A stretch of DNA of 64,000 nt. It comes from CAZMGV01 sp964565925. Its GTDB lineage: Bacteria; JAGRBM01; JAHCIT01. Positions 63,901 through 64,000 of the stretch are shown here, one piece after another. The translations under genes were made by a program, and so were the position numbers. The stretch is from positions 62,001 to 126,000 of the forward strand of contig CAZMGV010000002.1 in NCBI GenBank assembly GCA_964565925.1, written 5' to 3'. The notes beneath the pieces were generated by a model. It was not told the origin of the DNA, did not search any database, and saw nothing but the letters and a program-made list of their open reading frames with translations. Every line of letters starts with the position of its first letter. The stretch's first letter is position 1.

Positions 63901-64000
63901 GCGCCACCGTCGGAAACGGACACAAGCTGCAGGTCCGGGATGGCGTTCACCGGCGTCGTGTCGCTGCCGGTATTGTTGGCGGCGTTCGAATCGGTGCCGT
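43924..64000 (-). CDS. Giant surface protein: DUF11 repeats, TSP3, MYXO-CTERM-like, OmpA barrel (N-terminus outside)
   Basis: One minus-strand frame runs from the right edge to the stop at 43,924. It is broken only by the N gap, and merging the 55-bp overlap leaves it open for about 6,640 codons. Order: 37 DUF11 repeats (64,000-49,096), TSP3 calcium region (49,095-46,076), a short G-S-G-G-C plus hydrophobic helix plus RRR segment like MYXO-CTERM (about 46,075-45,970), a second signal-peptide-like segment, beta-barrel (about 45,894-45,060), three regulatory-like beta domains (about 45,030-44,290) and OmpA (about 44,285-43,924). Upstream codons to the edge are in frame, so the true start is outside. 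Probably an outer-membrane-anchored adhesin or stalk-like filament. Confidence 0.88.
46076..49095 (-). repeat. TSP3-type calcium-binding repeat region
   Basis: Repeated D-T-D-G-D-G-L-C-D-G, D-S-D-G-D-G and D-P-x-T-P-D/N-P units (for example PDTDGDGLSDGLEVGTLG) fill this stretch. Two types alternate: Cys-bearing units (GLCDGN..LGGCTDNE) near the repeat side, and Cys-free units (ADGLPDGIEMFGENPTNPLK) towards the MYXO-CTERM-like end. Such regions bind many calcium ions and form rigid stalks. The scaffold gap lies inside it. Confidence 0.92.
47927..48136. other. 100-N scaffold gap with 55-bp identical flanks
   Basis: Ns run 47,982-48,081. The 55 bases before (47,927-47,981) and after (48,082-48,136) are identical. 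This is the signature of two contigs that end at the same k-mer. Deleting the Ns and one copy (155 bases) brings the frame from the right edge into exact register with the frame ending at 43,924 and gives a normal TSP3 sequence (NDNIEAPGGSPVNTDGDGLI). A hidden extra repeat unit cannot be ruled out. Confidence 0.9.
49096..64000 (-). repeat. 37 DUF11-type repeats, C-(ABC)x12 order
   Basis: Units of about 134 residues (about 400 bases) follow each other without linkers. Each starts with a P-D-L segment, has GNQGATGVTLTATVPANT-like and STAGWVCVPDNNAGSVC-like parts, and ends DDGxNGADPxxxNNS. Three types occur in fixed order: A (V-T-G-G-P-A; ends GSVTVNGAQ), B (L-S-D-A-P-A; ends RTEATxLDA) and C (S-D-G-G-A-T; ends DTTPVTA). 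From the right edge the order is C and then twelve A-B-C triads. Each unit has one C-x9-C pair, with a single C-x8-C near 56,500. Confidence 0.93.

Overview
The window is GC-rich DNA from a Gram-negative bacterium, most likely a metagenome or draft assembly, since it carries a 100-N scaffold gap. The last 25 kb suggest a deltaproteobacterial or myxobacterial-type host. That view is inferred from a giant extracellular repeat protein with a MYXO-CTERM-like sorting segment and an OmpA-type porin with regulatory-like domains. No rRNA, tRNA or marker gene fixes the taxon.

Region 1 (about 1-39,270) is one nearly complete Mu-like transposable prophage whose left end lies outside the window. Its layout differs from Mu: the repressor is central (about 20.4 kb) and the late genes form two divergent blocks. 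Leftward on the minus strand run an I-type protease with a nested scaffold, decoration protein, capsid, head completion proteins, sheath, tube, a frameshifting tail chaperone, tape measure, baseplate, three related tail fibres, a secreted collagen-like protein, small lysis or membrane proteins and the start of a Dam-type methylase. Rightward on the plus strand run ner, MuA-like and MuB-like transposition genes, about 14 small early genes, gemA, a Mor activator, endolysin, holin, DksA-like protein, terminase, portal and the MuF head protein. An 18-bp dyad (GGGTGAGGTCCCTCACCC) occurs at the head of both late blocks and nowhere else that I saw, so one Mor protein may fire both. The repressor forms a leftward lysogenic operon with a 57-residue membrane protein and a nuclease-fold lipoprotein. 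The right end (38.6-39.27 kb) is non-coding with repeated AGTTAGGT-type sites, probably transposase-binding sites.

Region 2 (39.3-43.8 kb) is a host operon: a homogentisate 1,2-dioxygenase-like enzyme, an enoyl-CoA hydratase, an alpha/beta hydrolase and a polytopic membrane protein. It lies behind a perfect 12+4+12 palindrome typical of a TetR-family operator. The prophage sits directly upstream of this control region.

Region 3 (43.9 kb to the right edge, minus strand) is a single enormous reading frame of at least about 6,600 codons. From its N-terminal side it holds 37 DUF11-type repeats in a strict three-type order (C, then A-B-C twelve times), a calcium-binding TSP3-type D-x-D-x-D-G region, a MYXO-CTERM-like segment, and then, without a stop, a signal-peptide-like segment, beta-barrel, three regulatory-like domains and an OmpA peptidoglycan-binding domain. 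The apparent frame break at the N gap is an assembly artefact: 55 bp are identical on both sides, and merging them restores one frame.
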